Shown here: positions 24,973 to 33,015 of the stretch, piece after piece
How positions within the stretch are numbered: position 1 is the first letter of the stretch
Layout: the number at the start of each line of letters is the position of its first letter
Origin: JAVBNU01 sp031551265
GTDB lineage: Bacteria > Cyanobacteriota > Vampirovibrionia > Gastranaerophilales > Gastranaerophilaceae
Assembly: GCA_031551265.1 (NCBI GenBank)
Contig: JAVBNU010000003.1
Span: forward strand, 1 to 48,824
DNA length: 48,824 nucleotides
Reading direction: 5' to 3'
Program-made: the position numbers and the translations under genes
The notes under the pieces: model-generated
Told to the model about the DNA's origin: nothing
The model's input: only the letters and a program-made list of their open reading frames with translations
Database searches by the model: none

Positions 24973-25353
24973 TCACTTTCAAGCCAAGCTTGCAAGACTC
25001 ACTATGTTCGTTTGTTCGTTTGCTCGTTTTGTCACCAGTACACCGACATCTGCACCCGGTTCTAAAAGCGCTTGCGGATAATATGGGTGCCAAGGTCAAG
25101 GATTTGTTTGATTTTGAGTAGATATAAATAAGAATTATTTGAATTTTATTGATGGGTTAGATGAAAATGTCTAACCCATCCTACTTTGGGAGAAATAAGT
25201 GGTGCGTAGGACGCACCCTACGGTTTGTTGAGGTAGAAACCCAAACCTTCAATTACCACAGATATTTCGGTGCGTAAGACGCACCCTACAACTATTCGAC
25301 TCATTCATTTTTGAATGAGTTATTTTGTATTAGGAAAAACAAGGAGAAAATTT
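24973..25353. other. Intergenic region, 381 bp, with hairpin repeats and a gene remnant
   Basis: Apart from the remnant at 25053-25121 it holds ATGGGTTAGA...TCTAACCCAT+CCTAC (25152-25184), GGTGCGTAGGACGCACC+CTAC (25201-25221), a decayed copy (25227-25250) and GGTGCGTAAGACGCACC+CTACA (25269-25290). Repeat density here is the highest in the window and marks the edge of the phage-like module. Confidence 0.75.
25053..25121 (+). pseudogene. Possible remnant of an XRE-type repressor C-terminus
   Basis: In frame with TAG at 25119-25121 the sequence reads HPVLKALADNMGAKVKDLFDFE, like the last helix of Cro/CI-type HTH regulators, which commonly end in LFDF. No start or HTH is found upstream in frame. 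Short, so uncertain. Confidence 0.3.
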
Positions 25354-25566
25354 ATGAAGTTAAAGAACACGATTACGGACAACATTTTTGATACGTCAGC
25401 AGAAGAAGGGAAAAAACTTCTTGAAGATTATGACTGTTTTAAAGTTATAGAGGCTGATGCAGAAGAAAAAAAGGTATTAAAACAGAGAAAAAAGACTGTA
25501 CTAACGGTTAAAGACAAGGTTTTAAGCACCAAGAGTAAAAAAGTAGCGAAAAATGAAAAGGAGTAA
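25354..25566 (+). CDS. Small basic protein at the head of the phage-like module, 70 aa
   Basis: Start set at ATG 25354 by the AAGGAG site seven bases upstream rather than an earlier in-frame ATG. The product is lysine-rich, with a C-terminal third almost wholly Lys/Glu/Val/Ser. No family recognised. It ends three bases before the next gene, so it is cotranscribed with the tail-adaptor-like gene. Confidence 0.65.
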   Translation: MKLKNTITDNIFDTSAEEGKKLLEDYDCFKVIEADAEEKKVLKQRKKTVLTVKDKVLSTKSKKVAKNEKE

Positions 25567-25569
25567 AAA

Positions 25570-26220
25570 ATGGCTATAACGTTATTAGATATTTACAACA
25601 AGATGACTGCGCAGAGTTGGTCTATATATGAAACTGATTTGGAGGCGAGTGATGATATTGAGCAGAGTGTTGTTATCGCAATACAGAAGGCTCTGCGTAC
25701 TTTGTGGAATGCGCATCCATATAGTTTTAGGTTAAAAAATACCGTAATAAAGACTTCTAAGAATATTACACGTTACAGGCGTCCTGACGGGAATATTGTG
25801 CAAAACGGTGTGAAGATTTTAGAAACAGGTGATATATTGCGTCCTTCTCATCCGTCAAAAGTAACGGGTGATAGTGTTGGTGTGCCGAATGTATTTTATA
25901 TAAAATATAATCGCTTGTGTTTTTATCCTTTGCCTGAGAGAGAATATACTGTTTCAATTGATTATAATACGTTCAAATTAGGGCGTAATGCGCAGGATGA
26001 GAGTATTTATAACTTAAAAAAGCTGGATGACGTGCTTGACGTGCCTGAAATGTTTGAGGATTTATTTATTGATGCGTTGCTGAACAAATCAATGATAAAT
26101 GCGCTGACTTCGAGTCGCTCAGAGCTTTATCAGCCGTATTTGCAGCAGTTTATAGAAAGTTATAAAAATTTAGTGATTAACACATCGGGATTGGACACAG
26201 AAGTGGAGATTAAGTGGTAA
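25570..26220 (+). CDS. Phage head-to-tail adaptor / tail tubular protein A-like
   Basis: 216 aa. The sequence (VVIAIQKALRTLWNAHPYSFRLK..., long helices, ...FIDALLNKSMINALTSSR) resembles podoviral connector proteins such as T7 gp11 or P22 gp4, which sit between portal and nozzle. The match is from general pattern, so moderate. The next gene, a propeller-like protein of T7 gp12 / P22 gp10 type, starts at its stop codon (TAATG), the same order as in those phages. Confidence 0.6.
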   Translation: MAITLLDIYNKMTAQSWSIYETDLEASDDIEQSVVIAIQKALRTLWNAHPYSFRLKNTVIKTSKNITRYRRPDGNIVQNGVKILETGDILRPSHPSKVTGDSVGVPNVFYIKYNRLCFYPLPEREYTVSIDYNTFKLGRNAQDESIYNLKKLDDVLDVPEMFEDLFIDALLNKSMINALTSSRSELYQPYLQQFIESYKNLVINTSGLDTEVEIKW

Positions 26221-27734
26221 TGAATAAAATTATATGTAATAGATTTGGCGGTGTCAGGCAGGTTAATCCTGCGTTTTCGAATGAAGTTATCACCGCCTCG
26301 GATATGCAAAATGTGGAACTGTATTTTACGGGTATTAACAATGGTGTTGGTATTCGGACGCAAAAGGGAAATGTAAATATCACAGCCGATTTAATCCCTG
26401 AGGGCGAGACTGTAGTGAATGTATTTGAAAGCATACAGAACAAAAAGTCGTATATGTTCATTCACACGGTCTCTTCTAGTGAGGGTAAGGTATATTTATA
26501 TAATAATTCGGAGTTAACGCAGAAATTGAGCGGGCTTGCAGTGACATCCGTGAGTGAGGGTGCCGATTATGCTCAGGGGTATCGTGATTTATTCATATTT
26601 GCCAATGGTGTTGACGATTATCGATATATTGAGATTGGTCAGACGCCTGATAATGGTGTTATTAAAGCTGTTGACCTTGAGAGTCGTCCTATTAAGGGGC
26701 TTGGGTTGGCGAATTATGCGGGGCGCTTGTGGACGTTTGTGGATAACAGACTGCATTATTGTGTAACATCAAATGTTTTTGACTGGTCGACTTCTGATTC
26801 GGAGATACCTACGTCAGCCGGATTCATTGAGTTTGCGAAGAATATCACAGCGATTTGTCCTTATATCAACTCGTTAGCCGTATTTTTCAAGGATAGCAGC
26901 ACCGTTATAAGTGGTTCCTACCCTTTCAGCACAACTGAAGATTCGCCGGGAGGCTGTGCGGGTTATAATTCGCGCATTTTTCACGGGACAGATTTATTTT
27001 TCTATGATGATACTAAAAAGGGTATATTCTCCTTCCAGCAGGTTATTTTAGGTAATAAAACGTTAGGTGATAATGTTGCTTTGAATATTCAGCAGGAATT
27101 CAATAAAATTGACCGAAGTCGTATCAACGAGATAAAAACGGTGTCTGTTAATCTTGATGATCGCAATGAAATTTGGTTTTTGATTCCGACAACGGATGCG
27201 CAATCGTTAACGCTAATATTTGATTATCGAACTAAAGAGTGGGTTAAGCGTTTATCGCAGAAGTTGAGTTCGCTGAGAATGATTGATAATATACTCTATT
27301 CTTCCTCGGGAAATAAGGTTTTGCGCGAATATCAGGGGTACGACTTTGACGGGGAGTTTATACATTCATTTTATAAGATGTCACCGTTCAATGCGGGTTC
27401 GTACAACACGCTCAAGGGTTTTTGGTATCCGCCGAGAATTTCTTTGAGAGCGTCAGAAAATAATTTTTGGGTTAAGTATATAAAGAATCTTGATGTTTTC
27501 AAAAAAGTAAAAGAGAGAAAAATTATTGCAAAGTTCAAGAATTATTTGGAGTGGAATGTGTCGAACTGGAACGAAAAGTACTGGTACTCGTCCTCTGCAA
27601 TAAAAATGTTGTGCAAGCTGCCAAAGCCTGCGCTGTTCAAGACTTTAGAGATTGAGTTTCATACATATGGCAAACATGAGAGTTTTAATATTCAAAATAT
27701 TGAATTTTCGGAGATACAAACTGTACAGGCGTAA
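26220..27734 (+). CDS. Phage tail nozzle / DNA-stabilisation-like protein (T7 gp12 / P22 gp10 type)
   Basis: 504 aa from ATG 26220, which overlaps the previous TAA. Beta-rich with repeated propeller-like blades: NKKSYMFIHTVSSSEGKVYLYNN, GLANYAGRLWTFVDNRLHYCVTSNVFDWST, NSLAVFFKDSSTVISG, RNEIWFLIPTTDAQSLTLIFDYRTKEWVKR. This blade pattern is typical of phage stabilisation or tail tubular B proteins that close the portal after packaging. No portal gene is in the window. Intact, with no frameshift. Confidence 0.7.
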   Translation: MNKIICNRFGGVRQVNPAFSNEVITASDMQNVELYFTGINNGVGIRTQKGNVNITADLIPEGETVVNVFESIQNKKSYMFIHTVSSSEGKVYLYNNSELTQKLSGLAVTSVSEGADYAQGYRDLFIFANGVDDYRYIEIGQTPDNGVIKAVDLESRPIKGLGLANYAGRLWTFVDNRLHYCVTSNVFDWSTSDSEIPTSAGFIEFAKNITAICPYINSLAVFFKDSSTVISGSYPFSTTEDSPGGCAGYNSRIFHGTDLFFYDDTKKGIFSFQQVILGNKTLGDNVALNIQQEFNKIDRSRINEIKTVSVNLDDRNEIWFLIPTTDAQSLTLIFDYRTKEWVKRLSQKLSSLRMIDNILYSSSGNKVLREYQGYDFDGEFIHSFYKMSPFNAGSYNTLKGFWYPPRISLRASENNFWVKYIKNLDVFKKVKERKIIAKFKNYLEWNVSNWNEKYWYSSSAIKMLCKLPKPALFKTLEIEFHTYGKHESFNIQNIEFSEIQTVQA

Positions 27735-27816
27735 GGTTTTAAGTTAGTGATGGGCTTGTCGTTACGAGCATCCGGCAGCAAAGTGATTCAGTTTTATTAA
27801 TTTGAATAAAACGTAC

Positions 27817-27862
27817 CCCTCACCCGAGCTCCGCTCGACCTCTCCCGCAACGGGGAGAGGTT
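27817..27862. repeat. Palindromic repeat, CCCTCACCCGAG type
   Basis: CCTCTCCC-GCAAC-GGGGAGAGG at about 27839-27861 preceded by CCCTCACCCGAGCTCCGCTCG. This resembles a dispersed repeat common in unrelated bacteria (recalled, not searched). Confidence 0.6.
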
Positions 27863-27916
27863 TGGTGTGGTGGGCTGGTGAGCTTATTCTACCTTATTTT
27901 GCGGCTTTGATTGCAT

Positions 27917-27943
27917 AAAAAAAACGGCTCAATGAGGAGCCGT
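27917..27943 (-). terminator. Rho-independent terminator on the minus strand
   Basis: ACGGCTC-CTCATT-GAGCCGT followed by a run of eight T on the minus strand (A-run 27917-27924). No minus-strand gene lies upstream for several kilobases, so it must end an unannotated transcript or be a leftover. Confidence 0.75.
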
Positions 27944-28067
27944 GATGGATAGAATTAGTATTACGGAGTTTATAGAGGAGTTTACAATTATCTTAATGAC
28001 GGTGAAAAAAAATTGTTGCTAGTAAAAACGTCATATTTTAAGATTTTGTTACAATTGTAAGAAATAT
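27917..28067 (-). ncRNA. Candidate small RNA, about 150 nt
   Basis: On the minus strand TTGACT (28098-28103), an 18-base spacer and TATTTT (28074-28079) form a plausible promoter. Transcription from about 28067 would end at the terminator at 27917-27943. The interior has a TGACG...CGTCA pairing. No known RNA family recognised. Confidence 0.35.
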
Positions 28068-28202
28068 AGCAAAAAAATACGGGTTCAAACAATTTGTAGT
28101 CAAGTATTTACAGGTTTTTATATTTCGTTAATAAAATATTTAATTTGTTCACAACAGACCTAATGTGTTTAGATAGTGCACAAAAATTATTTGTAGTAGA
28201 CT

Positions 28203-28208
28203 ATAATT
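28203..28208 (+). promoter_or_regulatory. Predicted -10 box for the thioesterase gene
   Basis: TATAAT 25 bases before the ATG at 28233; no good -35 is seen. Confidence 0.4.
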
Positions 28209-28232
28209 GTCCAAGTATTGAGGGATAATAAA

Positions 28233-28991
28233 ATGAATACTGTCACTGATTGTAAGTCAACTAAAATAATCGAAGAGTACGAAATCAAGAGTTTTGAGGT
28301 TAATTCAAAGAGTGAAATAAAGCCGTTTGTTTTAATGCAGCATCTTGAAGATGCGGCGTATATACATGCTGAGAAGTACGGGTTTGGTTATTCAGACACT
28401 TATCCTAACGGTTACGGGTGGTTTGTGACAAAGTATCATATTAAATTCGACAGGTTGCCAAAGGCGTGGGAAAGTATAAAAATTTCAACATGGCCGTGTT
28501 TAAGCAAGGGTGTACAGTGTCGCAGAGATTTTGAAGTATTCAATGACAGCGACGAAAGAATAGGCAGTATCGCGAGTTCGTGGGCTTTGATTGATTTAGA
28601 GGCAAAAAGAATCGTTAATCCATTTAAGACATTAAATTTTCCTGAATTATATGAAGAATATACAATGGAGACAAATTTCCCTAAAATTGAGGCGGTAACT
28701 GACGTAGATTATGAAAAGAAATTTGAAATAAGGTTTGATGATATTGATTTGAATAATCACGTAAATAACGCGAATTATGTGGCATGGGCAACTGAGACGA
28801 TGCCGTATGAGTTTTTGAATCAGAATTCAATCCGCGAAATGGAAATTTATTATAAAAAAGAAGCGACTTACGGAGTAACAATACTCTCGCAGGTTCAAAT
28901 GTTTGAGGACAAAATCTCTGTTCATTCGCTCAAAGATGATGATACGGCCGAGGAATTGGCGCTCATAAAAATATATTGGGATAGTAATTAG
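28233..28991 (+). CDS. Acyl-ACP thioesterase (FatA/FatB-like)
   Basis: Double hot-dog enzyme that releases fatty acids from acyl carrier protein. 252 aa, normal for bacterial members. The first hot dog covers about 10-140 (SEIKPFVLMQHLEDAAYIHAEKYG, WFVTKYHIKFDRLP). The second holds the catalytic motif DIDLNNHVNNANYVAW with the Asn and His needed for hydrolysis. ATG 28233 was chosen because GAGGGA lies about seven bases upstream; an in-frame TTG at 28218 overlaps that site. Start of the non-phage block inside the virion genes; it could tailor lipids, but the link to its neighbours is unknown. Confidence 0.9.
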   Translation: MNTVTDCKSTKIIEEYEIKSFEVNSKSEIKPFVLMQHLEDAAYIHAEKYGFGYSDTYPNGYGWFVTKYHIKFDRLPKAWESIKISTWPCLSKGVQCRRDFEVFNDSDERIGSIASSWALIDLEAKRIVNPFKTLNFPELYEEYTMETNFPKIEAVTDVDYEKKFEIRFDDIDLNNHVNNANYVAWATETMPYEFLNQNSIREMEIYYKKEATYGVTILSQVQMFEDKISVHSLKDDDTAEELALIKIYWDSN

Positions 28992-29010
28992 TTTTCAGGA
29001 TGCCCGATTA

Positions 29011-30102
29011 ATGAATGGAACGAAAAAGATAGCTTTTGTAGCAGATAATTTTATGGAAGAAAAGTTTTTTGGCGGTGCCGAAAAGCTGAATTACAAACTT
29101 TTATCTTTGTTGAAGGAGCGTGGATTTTCGATAGATATTTATGTTCACGAAAAATTATCCAATAATTACAAAATACCTGAAAATGTATATATAATTGAAT
29201 CAAAAGGTTATCCTGCACGTGATAATTATGAGTATATTTTGTCGGGTAAGGCTATTTGCGCCTCGGATTTAGCTTATATCCACGGGTTTAGTTATATGCA
29301 TCGTTTGAAATGTGTTCATAATAAAATTGAGCGGTTATATTATAAATTGTTTCGTAAAAAGAAGTATCAATTTTGGCTGAATAAATTTCGAAAACGCAGG
29401 GAAAATTTGCAGAATACTAAAAATGTTATTGTATCTTCAAGTGTGTTAAAAAATGACGTCGTTCAGAATTATGGTATTGATGAAAAAAAGGTTTTTATAG
29501 TGCCACCGGGTGCTGATGTTGATGTATACAAAAATATTGCACAGATAAACGCTGATACGACCGTTTTTGGGTTAATTGCGGTAGGGTTTAAGAATAAAGG
29601 CGGTTATATCGCACTTAAAGCTATCCGGAAGTTGAGGAAGAAGCATAAAAACTTTAGGGTAAAAATTATCACATCGACAAAAAATTCGTTAATTAATTCT
29701 TTGATAAAATTGTACAGAATCGAAGAATATGTTGAGATTTTGCCAATCAGAGACAATATTGAAGAATTTTATGAGAGCGTAGATTGTCAGATAGTACCGT
29801 CGTTGCTGGATACTTTTAGTATGGTGGCCGTTGAGGGGATGGCTTGTGGCAGGCCTGCAATAATAAGTCGGCGTTGTGGTGCGTGTGATTTAATTTCAAA
29901 TGATGTTAACGGGATGATTTTTAATTTTGACAAAAATCCTGCTAACCGGCTGGCTGCAAGGATGGAAGAGTATATCAATTTGTCTTACGCAAAGAAAAAG
30001 GAAATGGCCACAAACGCTAAAAATACTGTATTATGTAAGACATGGGATAAATTTGTAGAAAATATCATTGTAATTTTGGAAAAAGAGACTGCAAAAGTAT
30101 GA
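29011..30102 (+). CDS. Glycosyltransferase, GT4-like, first of a tandem pair
   Basis: 363 aa with GT-B layout. N-terminal domain from KIAFVADNFMEEKFFGGAEKLNYKLL (the GGAE stretch typical of GT4); C-terminal donor domain with AVGFKNKGGYIALKAIRKL, EILPIRDNIEEFYESVDCQIVPSLLDTFSMVAVEGMACGRPAI. The usual EX7E pair is DX7E here. Such enzymes build surface glycans; donor and acceptor are unknown. It overlaps the next gene by four bases (ATGA) and is close to it in sequence, so the pair arose by duplication. AGGA lies about 10 bases before ATG. Confidence 0.85.
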   Translation: MNGTKKIAFVADNFMEEKFFGGAEKLNYKLLSLLKERGFSIDIYVHEKLSNNYKIPENVYIIESKGYPARDNYEYILSGKAICASDLAYIHGFSYMHRLKCVHNKIERLYYKLFRKKKYQFWLNKFRKRRENLQNTKNVIVSSSVLKNDVVQNYGIDEKKVFIVPPGADVDVYKNIAQINADTTVFGLIAVGFKNKGGYIALKAIRKLRKKHKNFRVKIITSTKNSLINSLIKLYRIEEYVEILPIRDNIEEFYESVDCQIVPSLLDTFSMVAVEGMACGRPAIISRRCGACDLISNDVNGMIFNFDKNPANRLAARMEEYINLSYAKKKEMATNAKNTVLCKTWDKFVENIIVILEKETAKV

Positions 30103-31163
30103 AAAAAATAGCTTTTATAACGAGCATATACATGGAAGAAAATTTTTACACAGGTGGTGAAAAATTAAACTATAATTTCCTGTCAGCGTTAAAGGCAAAA
30201 GGTTTTGCGATTGATATTTATATAATAAAAAAAATGCCAAAGAATTATCAAGTTCCTGCAAATGTTTATTTAATTTCTGAAAAAGGTTATCCGAATTCTG
30301 ATGATTATGATTATATTGTTTCCGAAAAAGCGGGATATAAGTCGGATTTGACGTATTTACACGGTTTTAGTTACATATATCGTGAGCCGATTGTGTATTC
30401 GGCTTTCAGGCTTTTTTTGAATAAAATTTATCAAAAAAAGAAAAAGGTTCAGCATGACAAGTTTTCGGAGAGAAAGCGTAATTTGGAAGAAATTAAAAAT
30501 GTAATAGTTTCATCAAATGCGCTAAAAAAAGATGTCATTGAAAATTGGGGAGTGCCTGAATCAAGGGTTTTTGTTGTGCATCCTGCGATTGATATCAGTG
30601 CAAACGAAGAGATAGCGCCATTAAATACTGACACAACGGTTTTCGGGATGGTTGCAGTGGGATTTGCGCATAAAGGCGGCTATATTGCGCTGAATGCAAT
30701 TAACAAGTTAAAAAAGAAATGTAAGAATTTCAAAGTTAGAGTTATTTACCCGTCTGATAATTTTTTCGTGAAATTATTGATTAAATTTTACGGAATAGAA
30801 AAAAATGTTGAATTTTTGCCGATAAGCGATAATATCAACGATTTTTACAGAAGTCTTGATTGTGTTTTGATACCGTCGTTAATCGACACGTTTAATATGG
30901 TGGCGACTGAGGCAATGGCTTGTGGCAGGCCTGCAATAATAAGTCAGCGTTGTGGCGCGTGTGATTTGATTCAAGAGGGTGTTAACGGGTTGGTATTTGA
31001 TTTTGACAAAAACCCTTCAACGCAATTAGCTTTAAAAATGGAAAAATTTATTAAAATGTCGTACGAGGCCAAAAAACAACTTTCAGAAAATGCTAAAAAC
31101 ACAGTCAAAAATATGACATGGAATAATTTTGCAGATAAAATCATTGCGATTTTAGAGCAATAA
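30099..31163 (+). CDS. Glycosyltransferase, GT4-like, second of a tandem pair
   Basis: 354 aa, colinear with the upstream enzyme: KIAFITSIYMEENFYTGGEKLNYNFL, AVGFAHKGGYIALNAINKL, FYRSLDCVLIPSLIDTFNMVATEAMACGRPAIISQRCGACDLI. It keeps the same DX7E variant and the RCGACDLI segment. Divergence is moderate throughout, so the two may add successive sugars (inference). Followed by about 65 bases and a convergent PDZ gene. Confidence 0.85.
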   Translation: MKKIAFITSIYMEENFYTGGEKLNYNFLSALKAKGFAIDIYIIKKMPKNYQVPANVYLISEKGYPNSDDYDYIVSEKAGYKSDLTYLHGFSYIYREPIVYSAFRLFLNKIYQKKKKVQHDKFSERKRNLEEIKNVIVSSNALKKDVIENWGVPESRVFVVHPAIDISANEEIAPLNTDTTVFGMVAVGFAHKGGYIALNAINKLKKKCKNFKVRVIYPSDNFFVKLLIKFYGIEKNVEFLPISDNINDFYRSLDCVLIPSLIDTFNMVATEAMACGRPAIISQRCGACDLIQEGVNGLVFDFDKNPSTQLALKMEKFIKMSYEAKKQLSENAKNTVKNMTWNNFADKIIAILEQ

Positions 31164-31227
31164 ACACGGCAAGTTTATGGTAGTGTACTGACGAGCCTGC
31201 CCTACAAAGCTATAGAGCGCAGAAAAT

Positions 31228-31800
31228 TTATTTAATTTTTCTCATAACTAAATCATCGAGGCATTTATCTTGTTCGTTTTGTGGTCTTTTTTCACAAACA
31301 GCATAGCCGTTGCGAAATTTTTCTTGTTCATCTACCCACTTGTTATTTTTTCTAATGCTTGTCTTGATATAGCCGGGGTAATCATCAAATGCTTTAATTT
31401 TGGTTGCGTTGACGTAATCCTGAGGAGCGACCTGTTTCCAGTATAAATAAAATTTACTGCTTGTATCGGGCTGTGTTATTGTTTTACGTTTAACATTAAG
31501 CGTCTTTTTTTCACTATAGTATTTAATATTCAAAGTGACGTTTGTATCGACAGGCCCTTTTAGTTCATCCTGAACTCCGACAAGACCCAGCTTATCAACT
31601 TTAATACCATTTATCTTTAGAAGTTGAGAACCATTTTTCAGACCAGCTGATTCAGCAGGACTGCCCGGCAGCACATCTACGATGTATATTGTATCTTTTC
31701 TGCCCATTGTTTTAACGCCGATATCACCTTCATTATCAATAATCGCAAGGACAGGTGCGACAATGACGCACAATAGTATCAAAACAATAATCTTTTTCAT
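31228..31800 (-). CDS. Secreted PDZ-domain protein, 190 aa
   Basis: Signal peptide MKKIIVLILLCVIVAPVLA, then a single PDZ domain (about 25-110) with VDVLPGSPAESAGLKNGSQLLKINGIKV, the peptide-binding layout seen in periplasmic proteases. No protease domain is present. The C-terminal 75 residues (KFYLYWKQVAPQDYVNATK...) are unrecognised. The only minus-strand gene within the 25-38 kb stretch, hence likely unrelated to virion functions. Confidence 0.85.
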   Translation of the reverse strand: MKKIIVLILLCVIVAPVLAIIDNEGDIGVKTMGRKDTIYIVDVLPGSPAESAGLKNGSQLLKINGIKVDKLGLVGVQDELKGPVDTNVTLNIKYYSEKKTLNVKRKTITQPDTSSKFYLYWKQVAPQDYVNATKIKAFDDYPGYIKTSIRKNNKWVDEQEKFRNGYAVCEKRPQNEQDKCLDDLVMRKIK

Positions 31801-31869
31801 AAATTACCTCACACTTGCAACTTTAATTAATTTTATAACAAATTAATTTAAATATACAGGAGAATAAAA

Positions 31870-32361
31870 TTGGATTCAAACATCATTCATCATCGTTCGG
31901 AGTTAGAGATTCTGACTCCGAACGATTTTTCTTTTGATTATAAAAATGTCAAAAATCTTTTTGAAACAAATAAAAAAAGTTTAAATGTTGGCTATAATTT
32001 TGAGTATTTACTTAATAATACTCATTTGTATGCCTGTTACAAAAACGGGGAATTTTTTGGCGGGATATATTTTTTTGAGGATTCAGAGTTGGAGAAAAAC
32101 GTGAGAGAAAAATTTTCAATTTTTGAAAATTCAAAAAACTTATTGTTTATGAATGGGTTTTCGACCCGAAAAAATTTAGCTGAAAATATAGCAATTATAG
32201 AAACAACAACAAATTTTTACGGACAGGATATTTATGCCTGCACGGAGAAAAAACCTGCAATTTGTTGTCTTTTGAAAGCAGGTTTTAAAAACGTCACACA
32301 ACAAAACCAATGCGAGTTTAGAGTATATAAATTCGCGCAGAACCATAAAAATATTACTTAA
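31870..32361 (+). CDS. Acetyltransferase-like phage protein, 163 aa (T7 gp13-like position)
   Basis: Starts at TTG 31870, chosen because AGGAG lies eight bases upstream. The fold pattern (LYACYKNGEFFGGIYFFED, NLLFMNGFSTRKN, IYACTEKKPAICCLLKAGFKNV) resembles GNAT-type proteins. T7-like phages place a protein annotated with such similarity (gp13) between the tail nozzle and internal virion proteins, as here. Enzyme activity is not implied. Followed after 20 bases by the first internal-virion-like gene. Confidence 0.5.
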   Translation: MDSNIIHHRSELEILTPNDFSFDYKNVKNLFETNKKSLNVGYNFEYLLNNTHLYACYKNGEFFGGIYFFEDSELEKNVREKFSIFENSKNLLFMNGFSTRKNLAENIAIIETTTNFYGQDIYACTEKKPAICCLLKAGFKNVTQQNQCEFRVYKFAQNHKNIT

Positions 32362-32382
32362 GAAAAGAAAGGAGAAATACTT

Positions 32383-32997
32383 ATGGGATCAGGTAAAAAA
32401 CCGTCAATACCCGAATATGCGACAACAACAGCATCCAATCCGTATGCTACTGCATATGTCGGTGAAAGCGGTAATGCATATGTGTTAAATGATTTTTTAA
32501 CAGCTATGAATCAAGGAGTCGAGGCTTATTTGCCGGGGCTTTATACGCAGCTGCTTAACCCAACGTTAGATAATGCTACGAGTCAGGCAAAAATCAACGC
32601 ATTCACTAAAGAGTTAGAATCAAGCAGTTATCAGCAATTTGAAAACAACGTAGATGCGCTTTCTCAGAGAGGTTTGCTGCGGTCTTCTGCCGTGAATGAT
32701 ATGAGTAATAAGCTTTCACAGTACCAAACCAGCCAGATTGGTGATTTTACGAACAATTTAATGTCCAACAACACAAGTGAAACGACTCAATTGATTAATG
32801 CCCTTTTAAATCAATATACATTAGGCGCAAATTTGGGCAGTTCAGCCTTAGGCAATGCATTTTCGAGTAATCAGTTGACAAACAATTACAATCAGGGTGT
32901 TGCAACTCAGCAGATGAATCAATATAATGCGCAGCTTCAGACATACAGTAACATGATGTCACAAATTATGAAATACATATCAAGTAACAAGAGTTAA
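32383..32997 (+). CDS. Internal-virion / DNA-ejection-like protein A, 204 aa
   Basis: AAAGGAG precedes ATG. Gln/Asn/Ser-rich, helical, without cysteine. The core LSQRGLLRSSAVNDMSNKLSQYQ and the segment ALLNQYTLGANLGSSAL are shared with the next gene. The composition and the order after the gp13-like gene fit internal virion proteins (T7 gp14 type) ejected with DNA. Homology to gp14 cannot be shown by eye. Confidence 0.5.
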   Translation: MGSGKKPSIPEYATTTASNPYATAYVGESGNAYVLNDFLTAMNQGVEAYLPGLYTQLLNPTLDNATSQAKINAFTKELESSSYQQFENNVDALSQRGLLRSSAVNDMSNKLSQYQTSQIGDFTNNLMSNNTSETTQLINALLNQYTLGANLGSSALGNAFSSNQLTNNYNQGVATQQMNQYNAQLQTYSNMMSQIMKYISSNKS

Positions 32998-33015
32998 AAC
33001 AGAAAGGAGAAACTA

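Larger units (their letters stand above)
27735..28232. other. Intergenic region, 498 bp, separating tail genes from the inserted block
   Basis: Contains the CCTCTCCC-GCAAC-GGGGAGAGG hairpin, a minus-strand terminator with a candidate small RNA, and the promoter of the thioesterase gene. No protein gene is supported. Confidence 0.65.

Noticed and set aside
24640..25290. Cluster of hairpins as a retron or diversity-generating repeat
   Set aside because: No reverse transcriptase or template/variable repeat pair is found; a REP-like origin explains the hairpins.
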